DNA from: Pseudomonadota bacterium | Lineage (GTDB): Bacteria > Pseudomonadota > Gammaproteobacteria > Burkholderiales > SG8-39 | Length of the DNA: 7,823 nucleotides | Reading direction: 5' to 3' | Assembly: GCA_021848555.1 (NCBI GenBank) | Contig: JAJZUN010000112.1 | Span: 1-7,823, forward strand | Shown: piece by piece, positions 6,409-7,823 of the stretch | Position numbering within the stretch: position 1 is the first letter of the stretch | How the letters are laid out: each line of letters opens with the position of its first letter | Program-made: the position numbers and the translations under genes | Notes under the pieces: model-generated | Told to the model about the DNA's origin: nothing | The model's database searches: none | What the model saw: only the letters and a program-made list of their open reading frames with translations

Positions 6409-6438
6409 CCATGGCGGCCGAATAATCGGCTGCCATGG
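6409..6438 (+). promoter_or_regulatory. Hairpin enclosing the glycosyltransferase start codon
   Basis: CCATGGCGGCCG (6409-6420) pairs with CGGCTGCCATGG (6427-6438) across the loop AATAAT: 12 positions, 11 Watson-Crick and one G-T. The ATG at 6435-6437 sits in the 3' arm. No T-run follows on either strand, so it is not an intrinsic terminator. In RNA it would hide the start codon; in DNA it could be an operator. Confidence 0.5.
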
Positions 6439-7586
6439 CTATCCTCAGCGGGCTACTGCAGCAGATCCTGGTACGTCCGCGGCCGGTTCCGCTGTTGATG
6501 CTGGACCTGGCTTTCCCCAGTCCCCTGTCCGCCTACCGCTACGCCGAATTCAAGCACTACCTGACGCAGATACCGGGCTCGGTCGTGCTGAGCACCCTGC
6601 CCGGCTTCGCGCAGCACCATGCGCTGTTCGCGGCACATCATCCCACTCTCGCGCCGCGGGTGCGCCCGTTCGCGCCCGAGGACCCGCTGCCCGCGAGCAG
6701 GCTCGTGTACAACATTTTTCTCAACTCGGCGATCGCCTATCTGCCGCATGTGGCGAGGCAGGGATTGCCGCTGGCAATGACCCTGTACCCGGGCGGGGAC
6801 TTCGGCATCGGCGATGCGTCAAGCGACGCCAAGCTGGCGCAGCTGTTCGCCTACGAGGGGCTGCGCAAAGTGATCGTGACCCAGGTCGCCACGCTGGAAT
6901 ATCTCAAGGCGAAAGGCTACTACGACGCGGAGCGCGTCGAGCTGGTCTACGGCGGCGTGATCCCGGCAGAGTATTTCGGCGATGCGCCGCAGCGGCCGCG
7001 CTACGGCCTGGACAAGGCGACGCTGGATATTTGCTTCGTCGCCTACAAATACATGCCGCAGGGCAGGGACAAAGGCTACGACACCTTCATCGCCGCGGCG
7101 CATGCGCTGGCGCAGCGCATCCCCGAAGCGCGCTTCCACGTCGTCGGCAACTACGGCCCCGAAGACATCGACGTTTCCGCCCTGGGCGATGCGATTGTCT
7201 TTCATGGCATCAAGCAGACGCCGGAATTCCCGGCGCTCTACGCGGGCATGGATCTGATCGTCTCGCCCAACATCCCGCATCTGCTCGGCGGCGGCAAGAC
7301 CGACGGCTTCCCCACTGCGGCCTGCGTCGAAGCCACGCTATGCGGCGTAGGCCTGATGTGCGCGGACGTGATGCGGCAGAACATCTATTACGCCGACGGC
7401 AGCGAGATCTGCATCGTCGCGCCCGAGGTCGATGCCATCGTCGAGCGCGTACTGCACTACCGCGGCGATGCGCAGGCTTTGGCGAGCCTCGGTGAACTGG
7501 GCCGCGCGCGCAGCCGGGCGCTGTTCGATCCCGCGGTGCAGCTCGGCGCGCGCGTGAACATCCTGCGCCAACTGATCCACGGCTAA
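6435..7586 (+). CDS. GT-B fold glycosyltransferase, GT4-like
   Basis: This 383-residue protein is probably cytoplasmic or membrane-associated and transfers a sugar from a nucleotide-sugar donor; donor and acceptor cannot be told from the sequence. An N-terminal Rossmann-like half (about 18-170) leads through VYGGVIPAEYF (171-181) to the C-terminal donor-binding half. That half carries KGYDTFIAAAHAL (213-225), FHVVGNYG (234-241), and the donor site segment GGGKTDGFPTAACVEA (285-300). D290 and E299 there stand where GT4 enzymes have their E-x7-E pair; here the spacing is one residue longer and the first acid is Asp. No signal peptide or membrane segment is clear. No Shine-Dalgarno precedes the ATG at 6435, which lies in a hairpin; ATG at residue 22 (MLDLAFPSP) is an alternative start. 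It is 63 bases after the Hsp20 stop, with no functional link to it evident. Confidence 0.82.
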   Translation: MAILSGLLQQILVRPRPVPLLMLDLAFPSPLSAYRYAEFKHYLTQIPGSVVLSTLPGFAQHHALFAAHHPTLAPRVRPFAPEDPLPASRLVYNIFLNSAIAYLPHVARQGLPLAMTLYPGGDFGIGDASSDAKLAQLFAYEGLRKVIVTQVATLEYLKAKGYYDAERVELVYGGVIPAEYFGDAPQRPRYGLDKATLDICFVAYKYMPQGRDKGYDTFIAAAHALAQRIPEARFHVVGNYGPEDIDVSALGDAIVFHGIKQTPEFPALYAGMDLIVSPNIPHLLGGGKTDGFPTAACVEATLCGVGLMCADVMRQNIYYADGSEICIVAPEVDAIVERVLHYRGDAQALASLGELGRARSRALFDPAVQLGARVNILRQLIHG

Positions 7587-7589
7587 CAA

Positions 7590-7617
7590 GCCGTAACAAA
7601 AGTCATTTTGTTACGGC
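7590..7617. terminator. Strong symmetrical hairpin at the convergent gene ends
   Basis: GCCGTAACAAAA (7590-7601) pairs perfectly with TTTTGTTACGGC (7606-7617) around a four-base loop, GTCA, three bases after the glycosyltransferase stop. No long T-run follows on either strand, but the stem itself has four T or A near the loop. Its place between convergent stops fits a two-way transcription end. Confidence 0.55.
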
Positions 7618-7632
7618 CGATTTAGGGGAGCA

Positions 7633-7652
7633 CGAGGGGAGGTATCCCCTCG
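7633..7652. terminator. Second hairpin in the convergent intergenic gap
   Basis: CGAGGGGA (7633-7640) pairs perfectly with TCCCCTCG (7645-7652) around GGTA. It lies 5 bases from the stop of the minus-strand gene at 7658, so on that strand it is the first structure after the stop codon. No T-run follows; a Rho-independent role is uncertain. Confidence 0.4.
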
Positions 7653-7657
7653 CATTG

Positions 7658-7823
7658 TTACAGACGTTGGTTTGCGCGCCACTCCGGCTGGTCGTAGCCC
7701 AGCGGCACCGGCGGCTGCGTCCAGTGCGCGGGCGTCTCGCCCAGGATCGCCACCGGCCGCAGGTGGCGGATGCGCCCCAGCGGCGCCTGCGTTTCCATGG
7801 TCAGCCGCGTTATCTCCTCCGGC
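7658..7823 (-). CDS. C-terminal end of an unrecognised protein
   Basis: The frame enters from the right edge and ends at TAA (7660-7658), giving the last 54 residues. It reads PEEITRLTMETQAPLGRIRH, then a hydrophobic LRPVAILGE, and finishes with a proline- and aromatic-rich tail, WTQPPVPLGYDQPEW, then RANQRL. The codons are strongly G/C-ending, like the host genes lon and hsp20, and unlike the frames on the opposite strand, which supports it as real. I do not recognise the family. No catalytic motif or membrane segment is seen. It converges on the glycosyltransferase gene with a 71-base gap. Confidence 0.65.
   Translation of the reverse strand, partial: PEEITRLTMETQAPLGRIRHLRPVAILGETPAHWTQPPVPLGYDQPEWRANQRL

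Noticed and set aside
6398..7495. 365-codon plus-strand frame overlapping the glycosyltransferase
   Set aside because: The product is arginine- and alanine-rich low-complexity sequence, a shadow of the real frame starting at 6435.
1..7823. CRISPR array, tRNA or rRNA genes
   Set aside because: No regularly spaced short repeats and no tRNA-like or rRNA-like sequence were seen.

Overview
The window has two parts of different character. Bases 1 to about 2850 look like acquired, accessory DNA, with every gene on the minus strand. Bases from about 2880 to the right end look like host chromosome: high G+C, tightly packed, with strong G/C preference at third codon positions. The hsp20-lon-hsp20 cluster, its protein sequences and the G+C-rich codons suggest a proteobacterium, most likely a betaproteobacterium. 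No RNA gene is present to confirm this.

Accessory part, read on the minus strand from right to left: a structured leader (2850-2747), a 615-residue DDE transposase-like protein with two zinc ribbons (2746-899), a second copy of the leader (840-731), and an ADP-ribosyltransferase (730 running off the left edge). The ADP-ribosyltransferase has the full R / S-T-S / E-x-E catalytic signature. It starts with TTG, contains no early methionine and is cut by the window edge, so it is easily missed. The two leaders are diverged copies of one design: an A-tract, then CAAGCC, seven bases, the block TAATCTGTG, 29-30 bases, then a hairpin whose 3' arm carries the Shine-Dalgarno bases, then a TTG start codon 4-7 bases beyond. 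The hairpin sequences differ but stay paired, which points to selection on structure. The simplest reading is a mobile element or island whose transposase-like gene and toxin-like gene share one control element. This is the most interesting thing in the window.

Host part on the plus strand: a sigma-32-like promoter (2886-2914), a small heat-shock protein (2987-3391), Lon protease (3403-5835, 11 bases downstream) and a second small heat-shock protein (5925-6371). Together they form a protein quality-control cluster: the Hsp20 proteins hold unfolded proteins and Lon degrades them. A GT-B glycosyltransferase follows (6435-7586), its start codon inside a long hairpin. It converges on the C-terminal end of an unrecognised minus-strand gene (7658 to the right edge), with two strong hairpins between the two stop codons. 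The insertion of the accessory DNA ends just upstream of the heat-shock promoter.
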